From Lingula anatina (taxonomy: Eukaryota; Brachiopoda; Lingulata; Lingulida; Lingulidae), in assembly GCF_001039355.2 (NCBI RefSeq), contig NW_019776182.1, positions 30,778 to 94,777 of the forward strand: 64,000 nt of DNA. Direction: 5' to 3'. A program made the translations under genes and the position numbers. Below the pieces are notes generated by a model. The model did no database searches. It was not told the DNA's origin and saw only the letters and a list, made by a program, of their open reading frames with translations. Positions 25,139 to 36,112 of the stretch are shown piece after piece. Position 1 is the first letter of the stretch. Each line of letters begins with the position of its first letter.

Positions 25139-25654
25139 TTTTGAAGTGCAATCCATGCAAAAGACAGCTCAAACTGTGGCAATTAGCAGCGCGCCTGCCA
25201 AAACCCATAATGACGCTGCGTTATGCATAGTAGTAGAGCAAAGAACTATATATATTCCTGAGTCTATACAGAGGTGGTCCAGGGGTAATTTAGTGGGGAG
25301 AATAATTTGATTCAATCACCCACGACTCACCCACCCCAATTCAAATCACCTGCTAAATTTATAGAATGGAAATTTGTTTCCTACGTACATATATTAGTCC
25401 GCAAGAATGTTGCCCAGTCTACAAGACCGTATTATACTTTCAGGGTAAAGGGCTGTGAGTCTGGCGGTGGCTGGTGGTTTGTGTCGTATTCTGCGGGCTG
25501 GCACATCCGGGGCTCTGATCGAGGTTGCTGTGGTAACTACAACGGCTGCTGCAGGCATGCTTCTGCTGCGTGCTACTGGCACGACTACACATGTCGCTGT
25601 TGTAATCCTAGTTGGTTTTGTGGACCTTCGTGCAAGAAAGCACCAGGATGCTGA
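24669..25654 (+). CDS. Secreted 14-cysteine peptide precursor (two coding exons: 24669-24826, 25444-25654)
   Basis: The exons join in phase (CAA|GTAAAT donor, TTTCAG acceptor) to give 122 residues. Residues 1-19 form a signal peptide (MKIALFAVALLLVVHMTEA). Residues 20-45 are a basic propeptide ending RKR, a typical proprotein-convertase site. The predicted mature part, 46-122, has 14 cysteines at 47, 52, 57, 81, 82, 88, 89, 96, 103, 105, 106, 112, 116 and 122, with three CC pairs and the pattern C-x2-HD-x2-C at 96-103. It is also rich in Gly and aromatic residues (GGGWWF at 60-65). An even cysteine count suits seven disulfides in an extracellular peptide. I do not recognise the family. Antimicrobial, venom-like, signalling or structural roles are all possible and none is shown. 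Confidence 0.8.
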
Positions 25655-25659
25655 TACCA

Positions 25660-27210
25660 TGTATTGAATATTAATACATGAGGTTAACTTTTATTATTAT
25701 AGGGCCTAGTCTTTGAAACAGTGGACGCGATTGTTCAGATTAAAGTAGGCTACCTGGTAGATTTTTCATTGTTATAGGCCTATAAATACCTATTAACACT
25801 TTGTTGACTCTTCCTCCGGCAGACGATGCACTTTTGGAAAATTAAATCATAAAATGAATGATAGCATTTGTAAAAAAAAACGGCCGTTAGACCATTAACG
25901 ATTTTAATAGTCACCACATTCATACTTAAATGTAGCAGATATCAAATAAAATGGAGTTGGCCGAGTGAATCTTTGTGATAAGCAAATAGCTAGCTCCCTA
26001 TTATTTTCAAATAATTTCTGTTAGAATACGATTTGATAAGTCGAGCACTGCGTAATGTATCCTCAAGCCAGTTTCACAAAAGCGCCTTATTCGAAATTTG
26101 GCTTTGACTTTAAGAATAAAGAAGAAAAGGGTTCACTTTGACTCAATATAAATATTGGTACGTTATTCTGATGAATAAGTTGGACCTGTTTTATATGTGT
26201 AAAAAAGGAGAAATGGCCTGTGCTTCAGACCAATAGTTACATTTTGTCAGTGATCCATTACAGATTCATCCGGCTGTTTGTACACCTCCGCAGAATTCGC
26301 TACTTCCTTCCCATTATCTCTTCCATTGTATCCTCATCATTAAGATATCTAGACACCGTATATAACTGGGCAAAAACCACAAAAATAATTATATATAATT
26401 TATCCATTTCGTCAGGCAGTAAGGGCCGCTGTCAAAACACGTCCTCGGGACCCACGCGTGAATCGTCTTTTTTTTTTTTTTTTTTGATAAATGGATTTTA
26501 ATCAAGGTATGAGTCTACAAGTCTATTTTCCATGCATTAACATCATCATTGTCATTTGATAAAAAGCTTTAAAACAAAACAAATGCAAGTGCGTGTTAAT
26601 ACGGGAGTAATGGGCTCCCATACCAATGATTTCTGGCACATATGGAACGTGCCGGACGGGAAAGTAAGGAGATTTGCGGTTAGCAGTTTTTAAAGCCACG
26701 TTCGCTTCAAGTGTTTTTTTACGATCGCACCATGAAATCACAAATACCCCATTCGGTACGAATACAGATCACACAGCGTTGCGATAGTTTCCCTCACTGT
26801 ACTGGGGGGGGGGGGCATATCAACCAGCAATCTGTACACCCTGATGACAAGTACCCTGTACATGTAAATGTACATATTTGGCAAACACAGGGAATGGCAG
26901 CTACATTTTTACAGGTCTAGTAAGCATAGCTAAATTAACTCGTAAGAGACGAATTTTGCCATTCAGCCTAACCCTGGAGTCGGTTTCATTAACTTGCTTG
27001 TCAGGTGAAGTTGTTTTTAATATTTCAGTAATTAGGTATAGCTTTACGAAAATTAAACAAGACAACAACACTGACAAATATACTGGGTAACACAAAATAA
27101 AGCATTCAAAGATATTTAAAGGGGTACAAAAGAAATCGATTTCTGAATGAATCTGCCTTTTAATTTTTGTATATAACTAATTTTCTTTGGTAAGCATAGC
27201 ACTTTAACTG
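25660..27210. other. Intergenic, no gene recognised
   Basis: 3' flank of the peptide gene (possible polyadenylation signals near 25840), then AT-rich sequence with T and G homopolymers near 26468 and 26804. No family matches in the short frames. Confidence 0.5.
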
Positions 27211-27212
27211 TC

Positions 27213-27559
27213 TTAAAGGGATAATAACTCTTTGTATGAGATCTATATTTCACAATAAAAACATTGTGAATAACTCATAGAAATATAATATATTCTGTTT
27301 TACCACAAAAAACGGCAGTTATAGCTATTATTCTGATATCTGAGCTTGTCTTTAGACCATGTGACCTCCACTGATGGCTATACTCTGTTAAAATCTCTTA
27401 AAAGATTTTAACAAAAAACCAAACTTTTTAGAAAAAAAAACAGGGGCTAACTTTGAATGTAAAAATGGATTCACTAACCATTGGTAAGTGTGGGAAAATT
27501 GTTGTTTACTTTAGGAAAATTCATTTTTTGGCCGAAACGAAGAGTTATTATCCCTTTAA
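27213..27559. mobile_element. TTAA-bordered MITE, copy 1
   Basis: Outer ends are TTAAAGGGATAATAACTCTT and its reverse complement, so both ends begin with TTAA. Length is about 347 bp, with no coding capacity. A diverged relative of the same length class lies at 34406-34736. The TTAA borders recall piggyBac-type target sites; this assignment is an inference. Confidence 0.75.
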
Positions 27560-29340
27560 CTATTTTTATCGATTGACTGGAAACAATACCCAGATAAAGC
27601 CATGTCCATGCAAGCAAGGAGTTGATGAAAGTAAGTGGGAACTATACAAAAATTTCTCGGTGACAAACATTTGACCTTAAATATTAATATGGCTTTTGTG
27701 ACCCCTATAATTAAATTAGTTTTCTTTGTCAGGACTTATCTAAGATACTCGGTATGTATGTAAATGTAAAATATCAAACATTGGCAGCCACCTTGATTAT
27801 TTAGATCAAACGAGATAATGAGGCTATTTTGCTACGAGGCTATTTTGATTTATTGTGTCAAAAGGTTACAACAAAATTTGGTGCTTTTGTCCGCCGTGTC
27901 ACAAGGTGACTATTATTTTGCGCTAAGCCGCCTTACTTACCCGCGTACGTAATTCTCAAGCGACGGCATTATTTCGTTTAACGTAGTGAACGATTAAATA
28001 AACATGAACCAGCCTACATGAATGTCAACTATACGAACTTTGCTTAGCATTGAATAGGATATTTTTCCTCTGTCAACTTGACATCATACTCATTAGGCGT
28101 GCATTTGGTGGGCATAGTATGGGTTGGAATTGCACCCGTGAGGCTAGAAACGTGACAGCGTCTCAAGGAGCAAGAACATACTGGAGTGCACGTGCACGTA
28201 CAGTAGATTTTATATGCAACAATAGGATAAATACATGCACACTGTTCGTCACAACATGCTAGCTTACAGAAAACGTTTTCAATGATCACCGTTTACACTA
28301 TGTGCGCTAGGAAGGATATAATACCGCCAAGTAGGCCCACTGCGTTGGGACAACCACAAGGGTGAGATTATCCTGGTACATACTTTTTTGTACGGGGTAT
28401 GTACGTTGGCGTTACTCGAACCATTGTAATTTCTCATGGTACATCGAAACATCGACCGCGTCGCTTTCCTGAAGTGCTACTGCTATTGATTTTCGTGTGT
28501 TCAACATGATTAAATACCGTTTGGAAAAATGACCCTGCTGTACATGAACAAAGAGACGGTAATACTTGGTACATATGTTATATACCTATACATGCACTCT
28601 GCATCTGTGCGACACATCCGCCGACGACACTGTTATTAACGCAATACGAGTACCTCTGAGAACTATAATTCGGCTTTCAGCAGTCAACCATTCATCGTAT
28701 TGACCAACTACCTTTGCCTTTAGGTACATGTATCACGAGGCTTGGAATGGTCGCCATTAATTCTTCCTAGGGTACTCCTCCCTGTATCCCCTAGGGCAAA
28801 ATGAGCGGGGACAGATCAGTCAAGCGTACATATTTACAAGACATGAGAGTCCGGATGCACGTTAGCAATACACGTATGTTGTATTAGATATTTACAATTG
28901 TGAGTGTCCGAAAGGAAAAGCAAATTTTGTTGGTCAGAGCAAAGTCGGTTGTATGCGTTGTTCTTCAGAGCGACTGTCTTTGAATGGACAATGTCATCAG
29001 AAAGACTGATAAACTAGTCCTCTTAGAAAGAAATGTGCCGATACAATTCTCTGGTGATACGTGTACTGTAGGTGGAAACTTGTGAACAAAAGGATCTACA
29101 GCAGCCGCCCATTTGTGGAAACAAGTCACTGCTATCATATGGGAGATGGATCGGGCACGGCGAATTGTGATCTTGTTATGATTTCCTTCTCATTTTCTAT
29201 CGAAAAATCGACCCTCGGAACTCCCTAAACGGCGTAATCTGGAAAAAGAGGCATAAATAAGGAACATTTCACGGCAAGATCTGCTCAGGATAACACAAAG
29301 AAGGTGCTTTGTCGATATAAACAGATGGTCGTTTTACAGC
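27560..29340. other. Intergenic/5' flank of the galactosyltransferase gene
   Basis: No coding exon recognised. It presumably includes the promoter and leader of the gene at 29361, but no clear TATA box or 5' exon is identified. Confidence 0.45.
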
Positions 29341-29360
29341 GAAAGTAAAATCCAAGTCTG

Positions 29361-30593
29361 GTGAATTGTCACATTACATTTACTGATATATTTTGCACTT
29401 TATGCATGATGGCTAGAAGAAAAATCAGGAGTTATATTTACTTTGCTGTAAAGGCATTGGGAATTTTGATGGTATTGCGCTTAATATCCTTGTTATTCCA
29501 TGCACCATTTGCAGTGTCGAGGCAATCGGTTGCAGACGCAAGGCACCACAGCTATGCCACCGAGACAGCTGCAAAGCCGACAGGACGCCCTCACAGATTC
29601 TTATACACACCGACAGAAAAGTCTAATACTCTTGCCCCTAGTAATGACATTTTCAGAGCAAGGACAAAGGCTCTCGGTTTGTATCAAATATCAAGTGACT
29701 TTTACGGCAAGCATTCAGTTGCTCAACTTGTGAAAAGTCATAAGCTCTTCGAAGAAGGTGCGAATCCTCACGATTTTCGTTACATCATTCAACCAAAAGA
29801 ATCCTGCAAAGATACCCAAAACATCTATATGACTATCATAGTAAGCTCACACCCCAGTCATTCAAGTAGGAGAAATATCATTCGAAATACATGGGGCAAT
29901 CCAAAAACGTTTGAGTTCAAGGGGATTTTAACACGTACCATATTTGTGATGGGACTTTCCAGGAATTCTACAACAAATTGGGCTTTGCTTGAAGAAGGTA
30001 AAAAATTTAACGATATTGTCCTTGAAGATTTTTTAACCGAATACAAGAATATGACTTATGCGCATATAGCAGGTTTTAAATGGATTGCCACGTATTGTAA
30101 CCAATCGAAGTGGACAATTAAGACTGATGATGATGTGTATGTTAATATCTTTCAAGCAATAAGTTTTCAAGAAAAGAACAAACTCACAGGCGATTTTATC
30201 GCTGGGGCTATCACCACGCCTGCAGTATACAGACGCGGTGGAAAATGGCGCGTGACAAAATCTGAGTATATAGATGACCGATACCAGACGTACCCTATGG
30301 GATATGGTTATATGACTACAACAAACTTAGTGTCCAAGATGTATACTGCGTCTATTTCGACACCGTTTTACTGGATTGACGATGTTTATGTGGGGATTTT
30401 AGCCGCGAAAGTTGGTGGCGTGCGCTTCAGAAGAACACAAACTAACAATTGGCTGGGTAAAAACGTTAACATTAATGTTTTAGCAAATAATGGCGCGCTT
30501 TTCACACATTTGGAGGCCAGGCATGTCAGTAAAGCCACTGATATCTTTAAAAAACAAAATCAAACATATCATCAGGGCTTAAAAAGACGCTGA
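29361..30593 (+). CDS. Beta-1,3-galactosyltransferase-like type II Golgi glycosyltransferase
   Basis: Intact single-exon frame of 410 codons; GT31-family enzymes transfer galactose or N-acetylhexosamine in beta-1,3 linkage onto glycans in the Golgi. The longest frame starts at 29361. Starting at Met16 or Met17 (29406/29409) instead gives the classical short basic tail (MMARRKIR) before a hydrophobic anchor at about residues 26-46, and I favour that. Family motifs are in order: RRNIIRNTWG (170-179), DFLTEYKNMTYAHIAGFKW (223-241), the metal-binding KTDDDVYVN (254-262), YPMGYGYM (311-318) and WIDDVYVG (338-345, in place of the usual EDV). Four sequons lie at N202, N230, N247 and N400. Acceptor specificity cannot be read from sequence. 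Single-exon members are common in this family in invertebrates. Confidence 0.93.
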   Translation: MNCHITFTDIFCTLCMMARRKIRSYIYFAVKALGILMVLRLISLLFHAPFAVSRQSVADARHHSYATETAAKPTGRPHRFLYTPTEKSNTLAPSNDIFRARTKALGLYQISSDFYGKHSVAQLVKSHKLFEEGANPHDFRYIIQPKESCKDTQNIYMTIIVSSHPSHSSRRNIIRNTWGNPKTFEFKGILTRTIFVMGLSRNSTTNWALLEEGKKFNDIVLEDFLTEYKNMTYAHIAGFKWIATYCNQSKWTIKTDDDVYVNIFQAISFQEKNKLTGDFIAGAITTPAVYRRGGKWRVTKSEYIDDRYQTYPMGYGYMTTTNLVSKMYTASISTPFYWIDDVYVGILAAKVGGVRFRRTQTNNWLGKNVNINVLANNGALFTHLEARHVSKATDIFKKQNQTYHQGLKRR

Positions 30594-30656
30594 TTACAAT
30601 AATGTATTTTGTTCTTTCTTTTTTTGCGCCTAGCATCACGTTTCTGACGGTTTGAT

Positions 30657-30662
30657 AATAAA
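30657..30662 (+). terminator. Polyadenylation signal of the galactosyltransferase gene
   Basis: AATAAA 64 bp after the stop codon. Confidence 0.6.
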
Positions 30663-30679
30663 CAGATTATTCTTTTGCA

Positions 30680-31225
30680 ATACAGTCAACGTTTGCTTTC
30701 ACTGTCTTATATTTTATGAATGCAAATAAGATAAGTATTTTTTTCCAGATATCGATTCTTCTTTGGGTTTCTATATGCCTAATAATAAGGCATATGTTGC
30801 TGGGGTGACAACGTATTATTTCATACATAATTTGACCCTATATCTATGATTTGATTAAAAATTAATTAATGATTTAGTTGCGTTTTCTGAGTACATTTCT
30901 AGTTTGCCACGTGTTTTTCATTGAGCAAATGTGAAAAATGAATAGCCATTTTGCAGAATACTCGATGTGTGTTTCCTGAATAGTGGGGATCTACACATGT
31001 TGTATAAAAATGAAAATGAAAATAAATAAATAAATAAATAGATAAATAAATAAATAATGCACTACCACAAAGTTTTCTCCGCGAAAAACACAACACTTTT
31101 TTCTGGCCATATGGGACTATTTTAGGACAATGCAGTTATTTCAGCAATGAAATTTTACACGTATTGTTTTCTACCTGACAACAATACTGTCGTCTGAGCA
31201 TGAAACGAATAAACTCGGACATGGT
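30680..31225. other. Spacer between galactosyltransferase and tyrosine-rich genes
   Basis: AT-rich; includes an (AAAT)n tract at about 31021-31055. No gene seen. Confidence 0.5.
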
Positions 31226-31229
31226 TTGA

Positions 31230-31472
31230 CATTTAAAATGTTTTATTATGTTTTACGATAGGGACATCGCACAAGATCTAACTAAGTCGAATACAAGGTT
31301 ATTATGGTGCGGTCGTCATGAGGAGCTAGGCTGCACAAGTATGTAATGTCCATTGTTGGAAGTGTACGTGTACCAGAAGACGGATTCTGAATACTGCATA
31401 CTGTTTTATGGCGATGCTCTGGGGTTGTTTTGCTCTTCGGATATTTGCGCTGCCCAAAAGAGTCTGTATTTA
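31230..31472 (-). other. Putative 3' terminal exon of the leftward tyrosine-rich gene
   Basis: Begins after a TTTTCAG acceptor and ends near AATAAA at 31247-31242. Its first 100 bp align with the exon at 36456 downstream of the rightward copy, apart from a 6-bp and an 8-bp indel. If spliced from TGG|GTTAGT (exon end 31749) the first codon is TAA, making the exon 3' UTR. A frame from an alternative donor (GTTA|GTTATT) stays open in both copies but is broken between them by the 8-bp indel. Confidence 0.45.
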
Positions 31473-31736
31473 CTGAAAAGATATAATTAATTACGTCAGC
31501 TTAATAAATACTGTAGTAATTAAAGGTGGGTAAAATTGGTCACCAAGTGATGTGCACTGGTCAGTCGTATTTTAAATTAGGTTATATGTTAAGCGCATAT
31601 TCAGTATAACTGGTATACGCTCCTCGGTTTCCTGATTCTTTAGCAAACTTAAAACACCCTCTTAAAATTAACTTAAAATATCTCACAAGAATTTAAGGGT
31701 GAAAAACATATTCGGAATACAAAGATAGCATAAGCT

Positions 31737-31991
31737 TCAATAACTAACCCAATAAGTCTTCTTGGCGCCGTAGTGTCTTGGGTAGTAGCCATAATCACCG
31801 AAGACGAACTTGCCACGGGAAGATAATACAGCGGCAGTGTTAGCTGCACCACGGGCCCGGGATGCAGGATCGAGCTGATAACCCCCTGGGTAGTATGTGA
31901 GGCGGCCATCTGGTCCTGGGTAGTAGTATTCTCCAGGGACGGCGCACGCCACGGCTAAAATAGCGAGGAGACAGACAGCTTTCAACATCAT
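31737..31991 (-). CDS. Small secreted tyrosine/glycine-rich protein, leftward copy
   Basis: 84 codons unspliced. A signal peptide, MMLKAVCLLAILAVACA, precedes a mature part of about 67 residues with the repeated aromatic motifs YYYPGPDGRLTYYP and GDYGYYPRHYG, and no cysteine outside the signal. A TATA box lies 62-70 bp upstream. It pairs head to head with the copy at 35840. Relative to that copy it lacks six residues in the Tyr-Gly tail. Composition suggests an extracellular structural or adhesive protein (shell, tube, cuticle or mucus), but I recognise no named family. A conserved donor TGG|GTTAGT near the end means the natural protein may stop two or three residues earlier. Confidence 0.75.
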   Translation of the reverse strand: MMLKAVCLLAILAVACAVPGEYYYPGPDGRLTYYPGGYQLDPASRARGAANTAAVLSSRGKFVFGDYGYYPRHYGAKKTYWVSY

Positions 31992-32053
31992 GGCGATTAC
32001 TTGTTTGTGAGACGATCAAATATCGAAACGCTGAGAAGACACTCAAATCGCTC

Positions 32054-32061
32054 TTTTTATA
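32054..32061 (-). promoter_or_regulatory. TATA box of the leftward tyrosine-rich gene
   Basis: TATAAAAAGAGCG, identical to the one at 35770 before the rightward copy. Leader homology continues from there to the start codon, through TCTCAGCGTTTCGATATTTG. Confidence 0.75.
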
Positions 32062-32254
32062 GTAAATTTTGTGCGTGCGACTTGCTCATTACGTGTTTCT
32101 TTTATCTTTTTTCTATTTTTTTTTCAATTACCGCATTTATTTTGATTTATCGTCATTATGTTGATCACGTACTTTAAATAATTGGCATGGGTAAGTGTTT
32201 TTCATACGCCCTTCATCTATTCTTATAATTAATATTATTATTAGCTATAAAAAG

Positions 32255-32460
32255 TTAATATCGTCACTTACTGATAAGCACTGGTCAGTCGTAATTTAAA
32301 TCTAATTGTGAATCAGTATTTCTGTTATTTTCCTAAATCTTTAGAAAGTTCTGAACTTAATTTGATACCTCACGTGAATCAAAAAAGGGCATATTTGGTA
32401 TACAAAGATAGCTATGCGGCAGTTTTCCACCCAAAATACCTTCTGGCGCCGTGGGTAGAG
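32255..32460 (-). pseudogene. Relic of the tyrosine-rich gene family (3' part)
   Basis: Contains CACTGGTCAGTCGTA, a diverged flank, then ACAAAGATAGC and CTTCTGGCGCCGTGGG. It parallels the 3' flank and last codons of the leftward gene (31555-31775). The rest of the coding sequence is missing. Confidence 0.55.
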
Positions 32461-32539
32461 TGTTATAATTTCGCCTTGGATAGTTACCGACCTTCAAGCA
32501 ATAGCGTTGATTATAAGAATATATAGTGTCATGTAGTTC

Positions 32540-32767
32540 TTGTTACCTCCGTTTTCACCCCTGTTTGTTTGTTTGTTTGTCATCAACATAACTCAAAAAG
32601 TTATTGACCGATTTTGATTAAATTTTCAGGAACTGTCAGAAGTGGGCCAAGGGACAGATGATTAGTTTTTGGGGGTGATCTGGATCAATAATCAATCAAT
32701 AATCAATAATAATCAAAAATTGCTGCCTTGGCGGAGGTCTGCGCTCTCGGAGTGCTTTTCTAGTTAG
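32540..32767 (+). mobile_element. Helitron-like 3' end (dispersed repeat)
   Basis: Runs from a (TTTG)n tract through ACTCAAAAAGTTATTGACCG to GGCGGAGGTCTGCGCTCTCG and on to CTTTTCTAGTT. A short hairpin (GCGCTC...GAGTGC, one G-T pair) lies a few bases before terminal CTAGT, the arrangement known at Helitron 3' termini. No Rep/helicase gene; non-autonomous if correct. Confidence 0.5.
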
Positions 32768-33011
32768 TTGGCTGTTAATCTGATTGCATTTAGCAGGAGT
32801 ACCCGTGGAGTAAGTATGTAAAAGCTATTGCGATCTAGTGGTTCTGATATATTGCAAGTTTATACTGTCAGGTGGTTTTCATGATGAAAAAGACCGCCGT
32901 TTCTCATTCGACTTTATTCTAAGTATTCTAGTATTCACTTGACTCTTCAGGAACACCTCGCCTCCGTGATGTCTCTAGAGGTTTTTTATTGTCGTGGAGG
33001 TGCCTCTAGTA

Positions 33012-34025
33012 GAATTAAATAAGGCAGCAAAGATGTGAAATATGCAGACAAATAGCAGAAATAATGAAGCACAAATAAGATATTTGTCAATTTTGATACA
33101 GTAATACATTATGCTCCACATCATTTTCAATTATGCATACTTCCAGAAAAAGAATACACTCAGGCTGGCTTTCTAAAATAGGGTTTTCTTCAATTTTGAC
33201 GCAATATTACATAATACTTAACAGCCTGATCACCAACAGTTTTTAATAGTATACTAAAATTATCATGTATATTCACAAAATGTAACTGGTAAAAGTCTTC
33301 AGGCCCATGGAAGTTCAAAGTCACACCTTGAAGATGCTGATATGTGAAAACGTTATATATCACAAAGAACTGCATAGTCTCCAGAAAAAAATATCAATCA
33401 GCTGGTATTCCAACTCGGGCTATATTTTAGTCCTGTTTCTTATCTGTAAGTTTGAGAATCATAAGTGACATGGTTTCCTTAAATGTTCGCTATGATGGCA
33501 GTGGCTAAAATAGGGTTTTCTTCAATTTTGATGCAATATTACATAATGCTCAACAGCACAATCACCATTAATTTTTAGTACAGTGTAGTATACTATAAGT
33601 ATCACGGACAATGAAAGTTCAAAGTAACACCCTGAAATGGCCAATATATGAAAAATGAATATTTCTCGGAAAAAAAAGCATAACTTAGAGAAATACGATC
33701 AGATCAGGCTGGTTTTCGTACTCGACCTGTATTTTAGTAATATTGATCAGTCCTGTAAGTTTGAAGGCAATAGGTCAATCGGTTTTCGGTAATCTGTATT
33801 GCATACACATGCAAGCTTTGAAAAAATCAAACGAAAAAACAGCATAACTTTTGGGAAAATATTTCGATTAAGCTGGTTTTCGAACTCGACTTGTATTTTA
33901 TGAATATTTAACAGTTCTTTAAGTTTGAAAACAAATGTGCTCAGCGACGGCGACGGTGGCGTCAACGACAGACGCAGGTAATGGCTCTATGTACAGACAC
34001 ATCTGTATCTGTACATAATGGCCAA
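33012..34025. repeat. Composite dispersed element, second locus
   Basis: Shares modules with 8080-11770: an AAGGCAGCAAAG start, twice-repeated TAGGGTTTTCTTCAATTTTG blocks, then two units of the AGCATAACTT array. It ends in ACAGACACATCTGTATCTGT. Shorter and more diverged than the first locus. Confidence 0.65.
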
Positions 34026-34405
34026 TGCATGGAATGACCAATGAGCGTAAAAGAGCTGTGTCACTGAAGACATTAAAGGTAGATTTGAACCGAGAGTCAG
34101 TGGAGTGTGGATTCCCAGTGACGCATATAAAACACTTCTACTAGTTTCTTACATTACTCAAATTATGTCGAAATGCCAGGGGATAAACCGAATTAATCAA
34201 GCATAAAATGTTTTAAACTGCACCTTCTTCAAATTTTGCCCCGTTTATACAAAGCAGAAAAAGCAAGCAGAAAAATCCGTTAAAATATCATTTCTTGGTA
34301 ATATGATACGATGACTTTTGGTGTTTCTATTGATTATACCGAGTAAAACTAAATAGTGTCATTTGGCAGGCTTTTGTGGAAATTAATATTGATTCAAATA
34401 TATCT

Positions 34406-34736
34406 TTAAAGGGATATCAACTTTTCACATGAGATTCAAAATTCAACAATAAATGCATTATAAACAACACTTAGAAATGTAATTCCATTTCACCACCAAA
34501 ACGGCGGCTATCGTAATTATGCTGAGATCTGTGCTTGCCATCGGACCTCGTGTACCTTCTTATATGGCTTCCCTCCGTGATAATCTCTTGAGGTATTGTT
34601 ACTAAAACACTTTTTCAAAAATATCGACTACCTTTCAATGATGGAATGGATTCAATATACGTCGGTGTGGGAATTTTTTTATTTGCCCGTCTTATGGAAC
34701 TTTTCCTGCCAAAATGAAGAGTTGCTATCTATTTAA
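34406..34736. mobile_element. TTAA-bordered MITE, copy 2
   Basis: Ends TTAAAGGGATATCAACTTTT and AAGAGTTGCTATCTATTTAA are diverged versions of the termini at 27213. The interior is also alignable (AAAACGGCGGCTATCGTAAT against AAAACGGCAGTTATAGCTAT). Confidence 0.65.
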
Positions 34737-34849
34737 GTCTGAAATAAGGATAATGTGATTACTCATGCTATGTATTCCTGAATGATAAAGTAGTTTAATA
34801 AAACTCGAAGGAAGGAGTCATTAACTAGCAATTTTTAACAGGGGCTCTT

Positions 34850-35000
34850 TTGCTTGGACTGAGCACCTTTGCACTATGACTGACAACTACGTTTTTTTTA
34901 CTTATGTCATAGTACCCTTGCACTAAAACGTTTTTTTTTTAGTATGTAATAGTACCTTTGCACTAAATCTGACAATTATGTTTTATCTGCATCACTGCAT
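34850..35000. repeat. Degenerate tandem repeat, about 60-bp unit
   Basis: Three units containing AGTACCTTTGCACTA, GACAACTACGTTTTTTTT and an ATGTCATAGTA-like spacer. Confidence 0.55.
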
Positions 35001-35129
35001 AAAAATACTAATGCCTCATATCTGATAATTGATTGGATTACTGCACCCCATGTACCTGGTACTATCAGTCCTTAAATCTTTCTATTTTTTTTTTTTTTTA
35101 TTAAATAATAATAACTTGCTTGTGTTTCA

Positions 35130-35402
35130 TCTTTTTTTTTCAATTACCACATTTATTTTGATTTAACGTCATTGTGTTGATCAGGTTCTTAAAATAATTG
35201 GCGTAGGTAAGGACAGTTATTAACCTTTCATACATTCTTATAATTAAAGCTATTGTTATTTATAAAAATAGGTAAATATCGTCACTTACTGATAAGCACT
35301 GGTCAGTCGTAATTTAAATTTGAACGTGTGTTAAGCGTATATTCAGTATTTCTGGCATTTTCCTAAATCTTTAGCGGCAATATGCCTTCTTGGTGCCGTA
35401 GC
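35130..35402 (-). pseudogene. Second relic of the tyrosine-rich gene neighbourhood
   Basis: Aligns with 32120-32320 (CAATTACC-CATTTATTTTGAT, CTTACTGATAAGCACTGGTC) and ends with CTTCTTGGTGCCGTAGCTAC, which matches the reverse complement of the gene's GCACCAAGAAG codons. The coding part is otherwise gone. Confidence 0.5.
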
Positions 35403-35769
35403 TACTATCAGTCCTTAAGTCTTTTTTTATTATTAATAAACTTATTTCTTTTGATTTATCGTCATGCGATTGACAAGGGCAAGGAAAACCATTGTTTTAC
35501 CAGTTTCATTGACTTTCTTTTTTCTTCTTTTTCTGGCGGTAATTCAATGATATTATACATTATACACGTTTAAGGCATTGCTTCTAAAATCAATTGCGTA
35601 TATTCGAATGAAACTGGTAGAAAAACTTTATCCTTTCCCACACCCAATTAAAAAAAACGTGATCAATGTAGTGACGATAAATCAAAAATAAATGCGGTAA
35701 TTGAAAAAGAGAAAATAGATTAAGTATAGATAAAACACAAAATAAGCAAGTAGCACGCACAACATTTTC

Positions 35770-35776
35770 TATAAAA
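35770..35776 (+). promoter_or_regulatory. TATA box of the rightward tyrosine-rich gene
   Basis: TATAAAA within TCTATAAAAAGAGCGGTTTG, 64 bp before the start codon; same position and context as in the leftward copy. Confidence 0.75.
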
Positions 35777-35839
35777 AGAGCGGTTTGAACATCTTCTCAG
35801 CGTTTCGATATTTGATCGTCTCACAAGCAAGTAATCGCC

Positions 35840-36112
35840 ATGATGTTGAAAGCTGTCTGTCTCCTCGCTATTTTGGCCGTGGCGTGTGCCGTCCCTGGAG
35901 GATACTACTACCCCGGACCAGATGGCCGCCTCACATACTACCCCGAGGGTTATCAGCTCGATCCTGCATCCCGGGCCCGTGGCGCAGCCAACGCTGCCGC
36001 TGTATTATCTTCCCGTGGCAAGTCCGTCTTGGGTGACTATGGCTACTATCCAAGACGTTACAACTATTATGGTCGCTATGGCACCAAGAAGGCTTACTGG
36101 GTTAGTTATTAA
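35840..36112 (+). CDS. Small secreted tyrosine/glycine-rich protein, rightward copy
   Basis: 90 codons unspliced. Signal peptide MMLKAVCLLAILAVACA, then a mature part of about 73 residues with 15 tyrosines. It holds YYYPGPDGRLTYYP (about residues 22-35), an alanine-rich middle (SRARGAANAAAVLSSRG) and a Tyr-Gly-Arg tail (GDYGYYPRRYNYYGRYG). A donor TGG|GTTAGT at 36100/36101 and an acceptor at 36455 suggest splicing that would end the protein right after the Trp. It is the mirror-image duplicate of the gene at 31737, diverging from a shared 3.8-kb intergenic region. Function unknown; extracellular matrix or adhesive protein is the best guess from composition. Confidence 0.8.
   Translation: MMLKAVCLLAILAVACAVPGGYYYPGPDGRLTYYPEGYQLDPASRARGAANAAAVLSSRGKSVLGDYGYYPRRYNYYGRYGTKKAYWVSY

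Noticed and set aside
25540-25620. Cys-x2-His-Asp-x2-Cys in the peptide gene, reminiscent of the phospholipase A2 active site
   Set aside because: The order of cysteines, the missing calcium loop and the short length do not fit phospholipase A2; the likeness is probably chance.
25394-25667. Overlapping frames on both strands of the peptide second exon
   Set aside because: Shadows of the cysteine-rich frame, which alone joins in phase to the first exon.
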